64,000 nucleotides of DNA, taken from NCBI GenBank assembly GCA_015178975.1, contig WHVD01000008.1, positions 62,001 to 126,000 on the forward strand, in the 5' to 3' direction. The notes beneath the pieces are model-generated. The model worked only from the letters and a program-made list of their open reading frames with translations, had not been told where the DNA came from and ran no database searches. This DNA comes from Hysterangium stoloniferum. Lineage: Eukaryota > Basidiomycota > Agaricomycetes > Hysterangiales > Hysterangiaceae. Each line of letters begins with the position of its first letter. Position 1 is the stretch's first letter. Shown here in pieces: positions 1 through 11,108 of this stretch. Made by a program: the position numbers and the translations under genes.

Positions 1-784
1 TGATAGCCTGCAAATCATCTCTAATAGGACTCACGAAGGCTGGTACCTGTAATGTATTAGCCTTATTTTAATACTATTTTCCGAAAAAGGAGTCCAATGC
101 TCCATCAAAATGTGCAAATACTCAATTCACTGCAAGGTAAAATAATTTAAGTATTTGATATTAATCAGTGGCAGCCTAAATAGACTTAGAACCCCTGAAG
201 TCAAGAGTTTACTTGAATATATGCACCCAACTTCGCAAAGAAGGTTTTGAGAGCTGCTTGTGCAAGCTTGTTCTTTTTCTGTGATAACAACTACTAAAAT
301 AAGAATAACAATTTACTGATTCCGAAGCTAGATTTAACTTCAATGCTAGCTAGTTTATATATATTTTATACTATTTGTCAAACAGTAAAAATATCTATAA
401 ACGGGTCAAAAGATTAGATATAGAATAAAACACTATTTGGCTAATATATGCTTTATTTACACTAACCTACAAGGTCTACTGTGATATTAACTTATCAGGA
501 TCTTAATGTAGTCTTAAGGATTCTGCAAGGATATTCTCAGTATTTGTTTATGTGAATATGCTTTACTGATTCACAATAAATGAACAAAGGAACAGGATTA
601 TTTGCAATGTAATAAACAGTCAAATTACTCAACTAGAGGTGACTGAAGTCTTAAACTACAAATAACAATGTAAGGAAAACTAATAATCAGTACTCAATTA
701 AGAGATGACTATAGTATGAGATTATTTATATATTATTAGTTGATAACCAACAACTCTAACTGAGGTGGAAATAATATATAAAAG

Positions 785-1000
785 ATAGCCAACTATTCAG
801 TTAAGAAGTGGCAAGGGGGAACAAAAGTCAACAACTCAGATTGAGGTGACAGGGAAACAGCAGATCAGTCAACAGCTCAGATTGAGGTGACAAGGGATCT
901 GATTGGGCCAACAACTCTGATAGAGGTGGCAAGGGTTTCCAACAGCTCAGATAGAGGTGGAATGAGATGTCCAACTGCCCAGATTGGGGTGGAGTAGCCT
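785..1000. repeat. degenerate minisatellite in LTR-A
   Basis: About six imperfect copies of a unit whose core is CAACAGCTCAGATTGAGGTG, each followed by a variable A/G-rich spacer. The same core in the other orientation occurs at 9783-9890 and 51409-51510, so the array belongs to the LTR-A repeat. Confidence 0.7.
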
Positions 1001-1440
1001 GCTTGCTGCAGTGACACACGCAGATGTGGTGGGTTGATGTGATGATATGATTTATTTTTTATTCAAGGCTGGAGCTGAGCTCCTTATATACATTTTAGTC
1101 TGAGACATTTAGAAGATTCTAGAAGATTTAATGATGTCATTCTGGGAGGAGTGATGTCATTTAGAATTTTCTAGAATTTTCTAGAGCATTGTGGAAGGTT
1201 CTAACTACTTCTAAGACACTATAGAATATTCTTGGCATAATGGAACATTGTAGAATTTTATAGAATATTCTACAATATTCTATCTAATATTAGTACCTAT
1301 TAACTAATGTTCCATTGGAAGCCACTGGAATGTTCCAGAGAGTTTCCTGTTTTTGTTGCAGTAGCATATATGATGACATAATGCTCTCGCGCCTGTGCGC
1401 GCGCATGACACCCTTCGCGTCTTGTGACTGTCACGTGTTG

Positions 1441-1535
1441 TGACAGTCGCGCGCCTCTGTGACCGTCGCGCGCCTCTGTGACCGTCGCGCGCCTCTGTGA
1501 CCGTCGCGCGCCTCTGTGACCGTTGCGCGCCTCTG
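1441..1535. repeat. GC-rich 19-bp minisatellite
   Basis: Five head-to-tail copies of a 19-bp unit close to TGTGACCGTCGCGCGCCTC, flanked by degenerate GTGAC-rich copies from about 1380 to 1580. The CpG-dense patch contrasts sharply with the AT-rich flanks. The short ORFs across it are an artefact of the repeat. Confidence 0.85.
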
Positions 1536-1599
1536 TGACAACTGTCACCTGTTATGACGGTTGTCACTCGTTGTGACGATTTTCCCGCCCGCCGTGTAA

Positions 1600-2025
1600 T
1601 AAACGCCAGGCCGGTTTCATATTATTATATAATTATTATATTTACTTTTAGTTAGTTATAAATATAATATTTTATTATAATAATATAAAAATATATATAT
1701 TTCGCCTTGATAATGCGCAAGTATTTCAAATCGCGTTTTGTCGGCGTCGGAGTTTGAAATATCATGTGAATGTCACATGATTACTCGCGCGTTGTGAATA
1801 AGCGCTGAGTCGCCGACATATTAATCAAAAAAGAATAAAAAGTAGAAATTCAATAATTTGCTCAATTTATTAGATAAAAATACAAAATAAATTGTATAAA
1901 TTCAAGATAAATCAAACAAATATTATACAATTTAATTGTCGCAATATAATTACATTTGAATATTTGTTTTCGCAATTTGTTAGGGGAAATTGTTTAAAAA
2001 TTGGAAAAAACTTAGAAATACATAA
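1600..2025. other. AT-rich spacer without genes
   Basis: A run of A/T-rich sequence, including long TAATATA tracts at 1620-1700, between the GC minisatellite and the last recognisable codons of Gypsy-I. I see no coding potential, LTR or terminal repeat. Gypsy-I homology ends around 2025, just after its RNase H domain. Confidence 0.5.
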
Positions 2026-5000
2026 CAGTACCCAAGGGAGTCTGGACAGTGGATCCATGTTGCTGTGAACTCTCCCTGCTCGATGCAAAATCTCGAGACC
2101 TGGAAATGCAGCGTATATCGCCCCCCATGCGGCTAGTCGACGATTAGTGTTCTCGTAAGATCTAGCCCATTGCAGAGCTGCATGGTCCGTAATGAGCAGG
2201 ACATGTTCACCTTCAATGAAAGGTTGAAAGTGGACCAGTCCCTCCTTTGCTGCTAATGCTTCCCATTCAGTAGCAGAATAGTTATGCTCAGCGCTTTTCA
2301 GCGTGCGACTCCAATATGCAATGACTCGTTCAACAGTAACTTCGGTCGCCTCAAAAGTGGATCCCCACGAATCCGACCACTCAATCTCGGGCTGTTTGGT
2401 TTTGTACCAATGAACAAAGGATGGCACGTCCTGCGCACGGTCAAAAGCCAATTTGGCTTGGGCATAGATTTTAGTGTCCACTAAATCTCCTAAAGCCATC
2501 TTCTGGACTTGTTGGAGGCAACAACCCAAGGCAAAATCCGAAGCATCCGTATACAATCGGTAGGGCATCCCACTAACTGGATGTCCCAGCACTGGAGCTG
2601 ATCCTAATGCGGTTTTAACATCCTCATAAGCTCGGACATGTTCAGCAGTCCACGTCCAAGGTGTTCCCTTTTTTAGGAGCGAGAATAAAGGGGACACCAT
2701 CCATGAATAAAATGGTATATATGCTGAAAAGTAAAGGACCATTCCAAGGAACCATTGTAGATCAGAAACCTTAGTGGGTGGGGCCAATTCCAATATAGTG
2801 CGAACTTTTTCTTGGTGGGTTGAAAAACCCAGCCTAGATACTTTATGACCCAATAACAATATCGAATTATATCCGATAAAACATTTCTTGGGAGAGAGAG
2901 TGATACTGGCCGAAGCGATAGCGCCAAGCACCTGATTCAGGTGAAGCAAATGATCATCCCAGTTCTTAGAGAATATGACTATGTCATCGATGTAGACTAA
3001 ACAAAAAATCCACAAGTAGGGTGCTAAAACTGTTTGCATGACGTGCTAAAATGTAGAGGGGCCCTTTCTGAGCCCAAATGGCATCCTTTTAAATTGCCAC
3101 AGCCCTCTATGGGATCTAAAGGCTGTTTTGGGCTTATCGTCCTCCAACATTTCTAATTGAGTAAACCCAGCCAGCGCATCGAAAGAAGAAAGAACATTTG
3201 ACCCCGACAGTGCTTGCATAATCTCCGATTGACGTGGTAAAGGGAATTTGTCTGGAACAGTGAGATGGTTAAGTTTCCGATAGTCGATGACCACCCGCGG
3301 TTTACCATTGCGCTATACTACAAAGGCTGGCGCTCCCCAGGGGCTTTTAGATGGCTCAATGACACCCTGTTTGAACCAGGTATCCATTTGCTCGTCTATA
3401 ACTCTCCTATTGGCAGGGGACGAGGGGAACATAGGCATGGATATGGGCTGAGCACCCTCTTTCAAGGGGACAGGGACTCTACATTCCACTTGCCCTAACC
3501 GTCCATCGACTCCGAAAGCCTTAACGTTCTCAGACAAAACTGATCTGAGACGTGGCAGGACCTCCGTTGGTATATCCAGTCCCAAATTGACTAACTTGTG
3601 AAGATCCTCTGAGGCAAATTTCTCCATTATCAGCCACTGCAGCCGTCTTAGGACCAGGCGGTTCGAAATCGTCTGCAATCTCTGGTTCAACAGGTGGCTT
3701 AGGCCTTTCTGAGGCAACTTGACGGTCCTCCTCAAGTTGAGAGAGACTTTCGATAAGGTGTGCGATCTTGGTCGCGCCTGCTACCATTAAACCTTTCTCC
3801 TCGAGTGACCTGGGCTTGTGAGCCCAACGAGCAGGGTCATGAATTATCCCTATTGTCTCCCCTCGTCGGATAGTCTTAGGGGTTAGCGATGGATTGGCTA
3901 AAGGTACTGCCGCACTATTCCTTGAAATTGCTGTGATTGGTGTGGCTAATATAGAACCGTCCTCGTTTTGCAGTACAATTCCTTCAACAATCCATTCCTC
4001 GCCCTGTAGGTCTTCAACAAAAATAGGCACTAGTCTGGCTGACTCTGGATCGATAGTGCAATCCTCCAAGGCTCGCGCGACTCTTTCAGTATGCACACCT
4101 TTATCGGGGAGAGAGGTGAGTTTGGATGACTCCTTCTCATGCTTCCCAAAAGGGGCCTTATTGACGGTGAAGGTCAAAGGTTGAGGTTCCTTAGAAGAAC
4201 TGGCTGGAATAAAACCCTGTCATCCCGGGAGAATAAGTCTAGATCCCAACGGCTGATCTCTTAGAGTACCAATTTCATAATTAATATGGAAGTCTTCTCC
4301 CAAAAGAATTGGCACCGTCATTCCTCTAACGACATAAGTTTCTGCCGCGAACTTCAGTAATGTTCCACTGTTGTCCTCCAGGTAAATGGGAATATTAACA
4401 TATCCAATAACCTTAGCGTTACCCATGAGCTGGATTAGACGTAACTTGAGTCCTTGTTTCAACTTATACATGCCCTGCAGTTCCTTGTAGAATTCCTCCG
4501 ATATAAGGGAAAGATCCGCTCCCGTGTCCATTCGAATTTTAACGCGTTCGGGTGAATCGGGAGTTCCTACATGACCGAAAACATGGAGCGCTGCAACTCC
4601 TATGCTAGAGTAACCACTGGGAGGATCCCGTTTTCGATAAAGGATTGTATTATCCTCCTTCATCAGACAACTGGGACGAGGGTATTGGATTCGAGGCCTC
4701 TTACTTTCCTTGCGCAGGGACAAGATTACGTTCCTGCGTTCACTTCGGCAAGGAACACGCTTCGAAGGGGAATCCAATACTGGATCATCCTCGCTGTCCT
4801 CCAAATCTGAATTCTCGTACGGTAGTAAATCGAGGGGGTTCCCGGGATCAAACGGGAATGTGTCAACATCAGCTCCAGGCGAACAGAGCGAATTCGAACT
4901 GATTTGTTTGTGAGAATCTCCAGTCTGACAGTAGTCCTCGGTCAGGCCTTCAAGGTCCCGCCGATGAACACTCAGCCGGTCTCCTTTTTCGAAGAAATCT

Positions 5001-7671
5001 GTGGCGAGTATGGATACGTAAGCTTCAGACAGAAGAGCTTCACCAGTCATTTGATTTTCCTCCCTCACTAATTTGTCTTCGACATGGGGCGAATAAACGG
5101 AAACAAAAGTCAATTCGTCATCAGAGTTATTTACTTGTCCTTGTATAGATAGTCCATGAACCACTTCATATAACCTTTGCTCCTCAGCTTCCTCCAACAT
5201 ATCCTGTGCGGAGCATTTGTGGATAGAGACATAATGAGACATTTTGCCAGCTTGAGGGCAGTCTATCTTAAAATGCTCCGGACTTCCACATATCCAACAT
5301 TCCTTGGTGGGTTTGACCGAACTCCTCTTGTTACTCCTCTCGAAGAACATTTTTCCGTGACGCTTTCCCTGTTTTGGATCAGCGATGTCTGGAACGGTCC
5401 TTCTCGTCGAGTCTCTCTCGTTAGTCTCACTAACGAGAATATGGTTAGGTGAAGAGGAGTCGCCGGTGACTCTAAAATCCAATTCTTGACCCTCCAATAA
5501 CATTACGTGCGGTTTCTGGAACCTGTAACGTTCCCGGTGTGTTTGGACCCAAGCGTTAATCAGAGCTTCTTGCAGGTTATTAGCATAAGTCTGTAAACTC
5601 ATGATATTATCGATGGGTTGTCCTTGAAGAAGGTAGAGCCATTCCATAGGCAGTGTGAGAATGAGTCTGCGTGTCTCATCCCCTCTGTCCTGGTGGAACC
5701 CGTACAGGAAACGATAAAGTTTAACTCTCTGTTGGATATAGTGGACGGGTGTCTCACAATCGTGACCAGCCTGTCGAAATTTCATAGCTTCCCATTCTAA
5801 GGCTAAGGATTCACGCCAACGAGTTCCGAGCAATCCTTCGACGATACCTCAAAGAAACGACCCATGAGATTGACTGAATTCAGTACGATGCTCACGGTCT
5901 AAGGTGCTCCACCAGACCTTAGCATGCCCCTTGAGTCGTCTTGGCAGAGCAACTCCTAAGATCGCACTCATAGAGTCTGATATCTCCGCGAGACTCATGA
6001 TATCCATGATATAGTCCAGGGCTTCGGATTGAGCTCCATCGTATTCAGGGAGATCAGACCATTTGATCTTGAGGTCGTTGGTGTTAAGAGTGACCTTCTT
6101 GTCCTTAGGTAAGTCATCAATAAGCGCGCTAGCTCGAGACCGCATCGGAGTTCGAAAAGGGGTATTAGGCACTCCATTGTGGCATTCCCCACGTCCTGAG
6201 TTCCCTCCCCAGTCTGAAGTATTCGAACTCCCAGATGAATCGCTAGGGGGTCCTCCTGATGGCAAGAAAGGGTTTGAAGCGATCGGTAGAGAATGGCAGG
6301 GACCGTCTGGATTAAGCGATCCTCGACCAGCAACTGGGCCAGCTCTGCCCTCAGTGAATGCCGTGGAGAAGGACGGTCGACCCTTGTTGGCAACTGATCG
6401 GTTTCTGAGAGTGGTCACTTCATCCCTGAAGTTAGGGCTGTTGGAGACTCCCTCAAATGCGACGCGAGAGCGGTGATCTCCCTGGAAAGACGTTAGGCCC
6501 GGTTCCATCGTGATTTGTCTCTCAATCTCTGTCGCGTTCAGAAGTGTTGATGGAAGGGAGCGCAGACCTCAATCCTCTTCTCCTGAAGGCGTTCTATCAC
6601 TTGCGTCCTCAAGTCCAGTGGAAAATCCTCCAATATTACGGGACGGTTGAGAGAATGCAGAAAACGAGTATCAGGGGACCCGTTTAAGTTGCGAACGAAT
6701 GAATTGGTCGTGGAGATAGGCGAATCAGGGACCTGGATCAAGTCATTATAGGGGAGGAGTACCTCTAAAACCATCTTATCAAGTCTTCTTTGGTTTCGCT
6801 TCAACCGACCTCTTAAAGTGAGGTATGCCAGCGATAGATTTGGCGTGACTCCATTGAGAGACTCCTCCAACATACGGATGTACATGTACTGGTAGTCAAC
6901 CTTAGGCACAACATGATCTCCGCCAAGCAGGACATGCAGGATCTGCAACACATCATCATGCGTACGAAGTGCTTCAAGGAACATAGAAAACACCTCCCGC
7001 TTGAGAATTCTTCTTCCTCCTTCCATAGTAGTCGTCACCTCGTTCGACCATTCAGGAATCGATTGGGTCAAATCCTCAAGGTTCCCTGGTCACGTGAATA
7101 AATCCCGCGCCGATAAAATCGCTTGATAATGCCCTAACCAGACTGCTACAGTCTCCGGTAGAATAGGGTAATCCGTACTGTACTCCTCCACGAAGGGGGT
7201 AACCTGATCTTCGGGGATTCGATCGGTGTAGTACATATCCCATTTGTAATCGATGGGCTGGGCGTAAACCATATGACCTCTGAGGAACTGCTTAAGGACG
7301 ACCTGTCTCGGAGGGAATCTGAGAACGGGCGTGGGTGCTCGATTAGACTCAACGTTAACTCCAGAGGTGTCCAACTGCTCGAGTAATGAGCGTTCCTCAG
7401 GTGGATTGGGGGGAATGTTCATTGACGATCCAACTACTACTCCGGGGGAATCCTCTGGAGGAGGTGATCCTGGAGGAAGCTGGGGAATGTTCGTAGACGA
7501 TCCAGCTACTACTCCGGGGGAATCCTCCGGAGGAGCTGATCCTTGAAAAGTCGACGAAGACTTCCTCAGGGTGACGTTACGGGGTGGTTCTAGGTTAAAA
7601 GATTTTTGACGAGGCATGGAGCTACCCAGCGTTGATGAAGGCCTAGATGTTTGATTCTTGCCCGTAGTCAT
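1912..7671 (-). mobile_element. Gypsy-I: decayed Ty3/gypsy element lacking integrase
   Basis: Minus-strand coding remains, 5' to 3': ORF1 (7671-6538, one TGA at 7090-7092), gag (6508-5849, then 5833 onward after a TGA), a zinc knuckle CX2CX4HX4C near 5300, an aspartic protease with DTGADLSLISEEF near 4530, reverse transcriptase (3480-2600, YIDD box near 2980) and RNase H with LYTDASDFALG near 2560 and DPLSRLP near 2045. It is broken by in-frame stops (TAG at the 3313 and 3046 ends; TGA elsewhere) and a frameshift near 3630. No integrase or chromodomain follows and no 3' LTR is present. The element is therefore 3'-truncated and inactive. The 5' LTR lies at 7748-8390. Confidence 0.88.
6538..7671 (-). 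pseudogene. Gypsy-I ORF1, function unknown
   Basis: An open frame upstream of the gag-like ORF, about 377 codons with one internal TGA at 7090-7092. The N-terminal third is Ser/Pro-rich and carries a tandem duplication of a PPEDSPGVVVGSS-type segment (DNA repeat of about 66 bp at 7409-7546). The C-terminal part has no motif I recognise. It lies in a different frame from gag, which begins at an ATG at 6508, 30 bp past its stop. It could be an N-terminal gag extension or an accessory ORF. Confidence 0.55.
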
Positions 7672-7747
7672 TCGCGTGTTCAGGTCTTAGTAGTCAAATA
7701 ATAAGTTTTTCCTCGTAGGAAAAGAACGGTCCGGCTCGGATCACCAC

Positions 7748-8390
7748 TGTGAAGAGTGGTAAATTCTGACCACTCAATATACGAAGAATAGTGTTTATTC
7801 AACTACTATTAGAGAGTATTGACCGTCAGTACAATACTATAGACTACTAGACTGTTAGTACTAGTATAGGAACACACTGCACGCCTCAAGAGCAACTGTA
7901 TAGTTGCTCGTGACAGCTTAGAACAGTTAGATAATGAGTTGACCTTTTACGGTACAACTAGTAGCTAGAAATAAGTAAGATACTCAGCTAAAGACTGAGT
8001 GTCTAGGATAGAGTAATAGTAGCGTGAGTCGACTACGGTGTCGACGAGCACAAAGTCTTGAAAGCGGAACTCGACCTTAGCGGTTCGAGTCCAAAAGGCT
8101 ATTAGTAGACTAGAGAATGCTACCCTTATGGTAGCTGAGATACTACCCTTGACACCTCTCGCTATTCGACGTCTGAGTCGTTACGAGGTGGTGTCTGCTG
8201 GGTAAAAGTTGTCTGTCTCTTTTGGTGCCGAGAGCGCCCATACGTATACACAAAGCTTCAAACTACAAAATCAAGGTGTGCTCGAAATATAGAAAGAATA
8301 TAAAGAAAGAAAATAAAAGGTAAATAATAAAGTACTATAATCCAGTTATTATTCCTTAGTCCAGGTATGCATATATGCATACCCTTTACA
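7748..8390 (-). repeat. 5' LTR of Gypsy-I
   Basis: On the minus strand it starts TGTAAAGGGTATGC at 8390 and ends CACTCTTCACA at 7748, 643 bp. One base later comes TGGTGATCCGAGCCGG, which begins with the TGG expected of a primer-binding site. A 20-bp perfect palindrome (GGTATGCATATATGCATACC, 8364-8383) sits near the LTR start. The ends resemble the solo LTR-1 copies elsewhere in the window. No matching 3' LTR was found. Confidence 0.75.
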
Positions 8391-8442
8391 ATTGGACTCC
8401 TTTTTCCAGAAAATAATATTAAAATAAGGCTAATACATTACA
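8391..8442 (+). repeat. terminal 52 bp of an LTR-A copy, plus strand
   Basis: Matches the last ~50 bp of LTR-A and ends GGCTAATACATTACA. It directly abuts the Gypsy-I LTR, so Gypsy-I appears to have landed inside an LTR-A copy. The matching left part is not in the expected orientation, because the LTR-A at 48-1600 is inverted. Confidence 0.65.
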
Positions 8443-9056
8443 TCATGCATCTTGAGAACATAAAGGAGGTTTGTGTAGTGTCTAATGGTCATGATGCTTA
8501 TGTTATATCAAAAGCTGCAACATCTCCTTGAAACATTTATTAGAAATTCGTATGATTGCCCCCACATTCGGGCCTATATTGTCCCTCGTCCATAATCCAC
8601 TTCATATTTCTGGAGTTAAAGAAGATATATTACAGGAATACGAAGCTTTTCAACAAAGGGGATTAAAATTAGTTGCCTGGATCGAGGAGGCGAAGAATCA
8701 TTCTCTAAGATTTTGAAAATGTTGAAAGTTGGAATTGGCCCAAAGATCCACAACCTCCTTTGCCTTATGTCTTACACCCTTATTGGGAGTTGAATCGACA
8801 AGAGCGTCCTGAAACATGGACTTTTGAAGATGTTTGGGGAATGCATAAACCGGTCATAACCCCACAGTCTCTGGAATGTCTCGACATAATGAACAAAGCT
8901 CTCAAAAGGTTGTATAAAGATGCAAAAGAAGGTATATCATTGTGTTTAAAGTTCCAAACGATGTTTCTTATTATTATTTAAAGTCGGGAACTTCAAAGCT
9001 TCAGACAAAAAATCCATCGATTCTCCCTTTGACCTCTCTATCGAAATGAAGCATCC
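8443..9056 (+). pseudogene. unidentified coding relic
   Basis: Two coding-like blocks in different frames: 8528-8716 (a stretch ending LVAWIEEAKNHS) and 8704-8981 (ESWNWPKDPQPPLPYV to NKALKRLYKDAKEG). A one-base shift near 8700 joins them into a plausible continuous sequence, so this looks like a frameshifted gene fragment. I do not recognise the family. It could be a captured host gene piece or part of a transposon ORF. It ends where the LTR-B copy starts at 9057. Confidence 0.35.
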
Positions 9057-9778
9057 TGTTACGACCGTGTCACAACCCTATCGGTCCCGAGGTTATCGCC
9101 ACTTGTCAACGTTTCAAGTCACCATCTCGGAAACCATCGGCCCCGAAGCTGACGAATGTTTTCGTGAAGATCAAACTCCGTTTACACCCACGTCAAAATA
9201 ACTTGTATTGTCTGGTCAAACTTTGATACGTCCCCTTTATTATGTTGATCCGTTCAATCTTATGTTTCACATATGTCTATCTATATTTGTAGTCCTTGAA
9301 CTATTTCCTTTTATCGTAATCCCGCTCTCGGTTATCATCGGCCTCCGAACTAATCATAAACTTCCCGTTCCTAGTCAAGCTTATTGTTAATACCGTGTTC
9401 CGCCCTTCTCCCCATTAGTATTTTCCAGACGCCTGTTACTTGTATATGAACCCGCTGTAGTTGTAGTCACCAGGCAATCAGAATATTGACTCAGAATACC
9501 CTCATACGCCCATATCAGTCTCATACTAAGAATCCCCCCATCCGCCTTCGCGTGCACTCGCCCACTCCCGGCCCCGACCCCTTGGCCCGACACTCGACTT
9601 GTCCTTCGATTCCAATCGGTATCACGCCGAAAGGTACTCATTAGGATTAGTCTTCGCCCGCCCGAAATTTAAGGACATCCTACGGATATTTGCGAGGGCG
9701 CAGCACATAAGCTGAAGCCAAGTCCTTCCGATCGGTCCCTGTCGGCCACCGACATTAGTCAGTTTTCAGTTCTTAACA
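9057..9778 (+). repeat. LTR-B copy, 722 bp
   Basis: Begins TGTTACGACCGTGTCACAAC and ends TCAGTTCTTAACA. It is nearly identical in structure to the solo LTR at 31662-32381 and to the split 3' LTR of Gypsy-II. The flanking pentamers (CATCC and TGTTC) do not match, so this copy lacks a target-site duplication and may mark a recombination junction. Confidence 0.8.
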
Positions 9779-10592
9779 TGTTCCCCTGTCACCTCAATCT
9801 GAGTTGTTGACTTTTGTTCCCCTTTTGCCACCTCTTAGTTGAGTAGCTGGCTATCTTTTATATATCTGTTGCCACCTCAGTTAGAGTTGTTGGCTATCAA
9901 CCTATAATATATAAATAATCTCATACTATAGTCAACTCTGAATTGAGTACTGATTATTAGTTTTCCTTACATTGTGATTTGTATTCTAAGACTTCAGTCA
10001 CCTCTAGTTGAGTAATTTGACTGTTTATTACATTATAAATAATCCCTGTTTCATTGTTCATTCATTGTGAATCAGTAAAGCATATTCACATAAATAAATA
10101 CTGAGAATATCCTTACAAGATCTTTAAGACTACATTAAGATTCTGATAAGTTAGTATCACAGTAGACCTTGTAGGTTAGTGTAAATAAAGCATATATTAG
10201 CCAAATAGTGTTTTATTCTATATCAAATCTTTTGACCTGTTTATAAATATTTTTACTGTTTGATAAATAGTATAAAATATATATAAACTAGCTAGAATTG
10301 AAGTTAAATCTAGCTTCGGAATCAGTGAATTGTTATTCATATTTTAGTAGTTGTTTTCACTGAAAAAGAACAAGCTTGCAGAAGCAGCTCTCAAAACCTT
10401 CTTTGCGAAGTAGGGTGCATATATTCAAGTAAACTCTTGACTTCAGGGTTCTAAGTCTATTTAGGCTGCCACTGATTAATATCAAAAACTTAAATTATTT
10501 TACCTTGCAGTAAATTGAGTATTTACACATTTTGATAGAGCATTTGATGCCTTTTTCAGAAAATAGTATTAAAGTAAGGCTAATACATCACA
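9779..10592 (+). repeat. LTR-A fragment, plus strand
   Basis: Plus-strand copy of the LTR-A repeat, beginning inside its minisatellite and ending GGCTAATACATCACA at 10592. It abuts both the LTR-B end and a truncated LTR-1, and its right edge defines the left boundary of the 17.7-kb palindrome. Confidence 0.7.
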
Positions 10593-10909
10593 CCTCAACT
10601 GTTATAGTTCAGGGCCAGAAGCGCTAGCTCAAATAATGCTACCTATGTGGTAGCTGACATGTTACCCTGATCACCGCTTGCTGTAGACCTAGTTTGTGTC
10701 TTACAAGTGGTGGTGCTTGGGTAAAAGTGTGTCTGTTTGTTTGGTGCCAAGTGTACCTACAAGTATATACAGAGCTTTGAACTAATGAAATGGTGCAATA
10801 TTTGAAGAATATAAAGGATAAAAAAATATGAATAAAGTGTGTAAAATATAAATAAAATAAAAGGAGTGTTTTACCACAATGAAACTGTGGTAGAAGCATA
10901 CCCTTCACA
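10593..10909 (-). repeat. LTR-1, truncated copy in left palindrome arm
   Basis: Minus-strand LTR-1 starting TGTGAAGGGTATGC at 10909 and cut off at 10593, where LTR-A begins. The flanking pentamer CCACC at 10910-10914 is the complement of GGTGG, the target duplication of the full copy at 27959-28359. Both therefore derive from one insertion that predates the palindrome duplication. Confidence 0.8.
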
Positions 10910-11108
10910 CCACCCAACCTTTCACCTATCAACTGTTCGACCCCTCAACCTATCGACTACTCTTGGACTCCTTGGGATTTCCATCCACCTGTTTGAAATT
11001 GGACATCAAGATCTCACAAGGGCACAGCCTATAAGCCGAAGGCAGGTCCTACCGGATTATCTGCAGGTTTCTCCAGAAGCCCTCTGTGAGCCTACACAGT
11101 CCTTAACA
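10910..11108 (+). repeat. LTR-C 3'-terminal segment in left arm
   Basis: Plus-strand 3' end of LTR-C, ending CAGTCCTTAACA at 11108. It is the mirror copy of 27761-27958. Its final bases, read on the minus strand, form the terminal Cys and stop codons of NLR-A. Confidence 0.75.

Larger units (their letters stand above)
48..1600 (-). repeat. LTR-A fragment, minus strand (LTR-like repeat)
   Basis: This AT-rich block is the reverse complement of 9779-10592 and partly of 51164-51690. Read on the minus strand it has a promoter-like TATATAAGGAGCTC near 1090, then a poly-A-rich stretch, a minisatellite, and an end reading GGCTAATACATTACA at 48. That architecture suggests an LTR. No protein-coding part of its parent element is identifiable. 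The outer limit near 1600 is uncertain. Positions 1-47 hold nothing I recognise. Confidence 0.6.

Noticed and set aside
1300-1567. Two overlapping Arg-rich ORFs of 82 and 87 codons
   Set aside because: Caused by the 19-bp GC minisatellite read in two frames.
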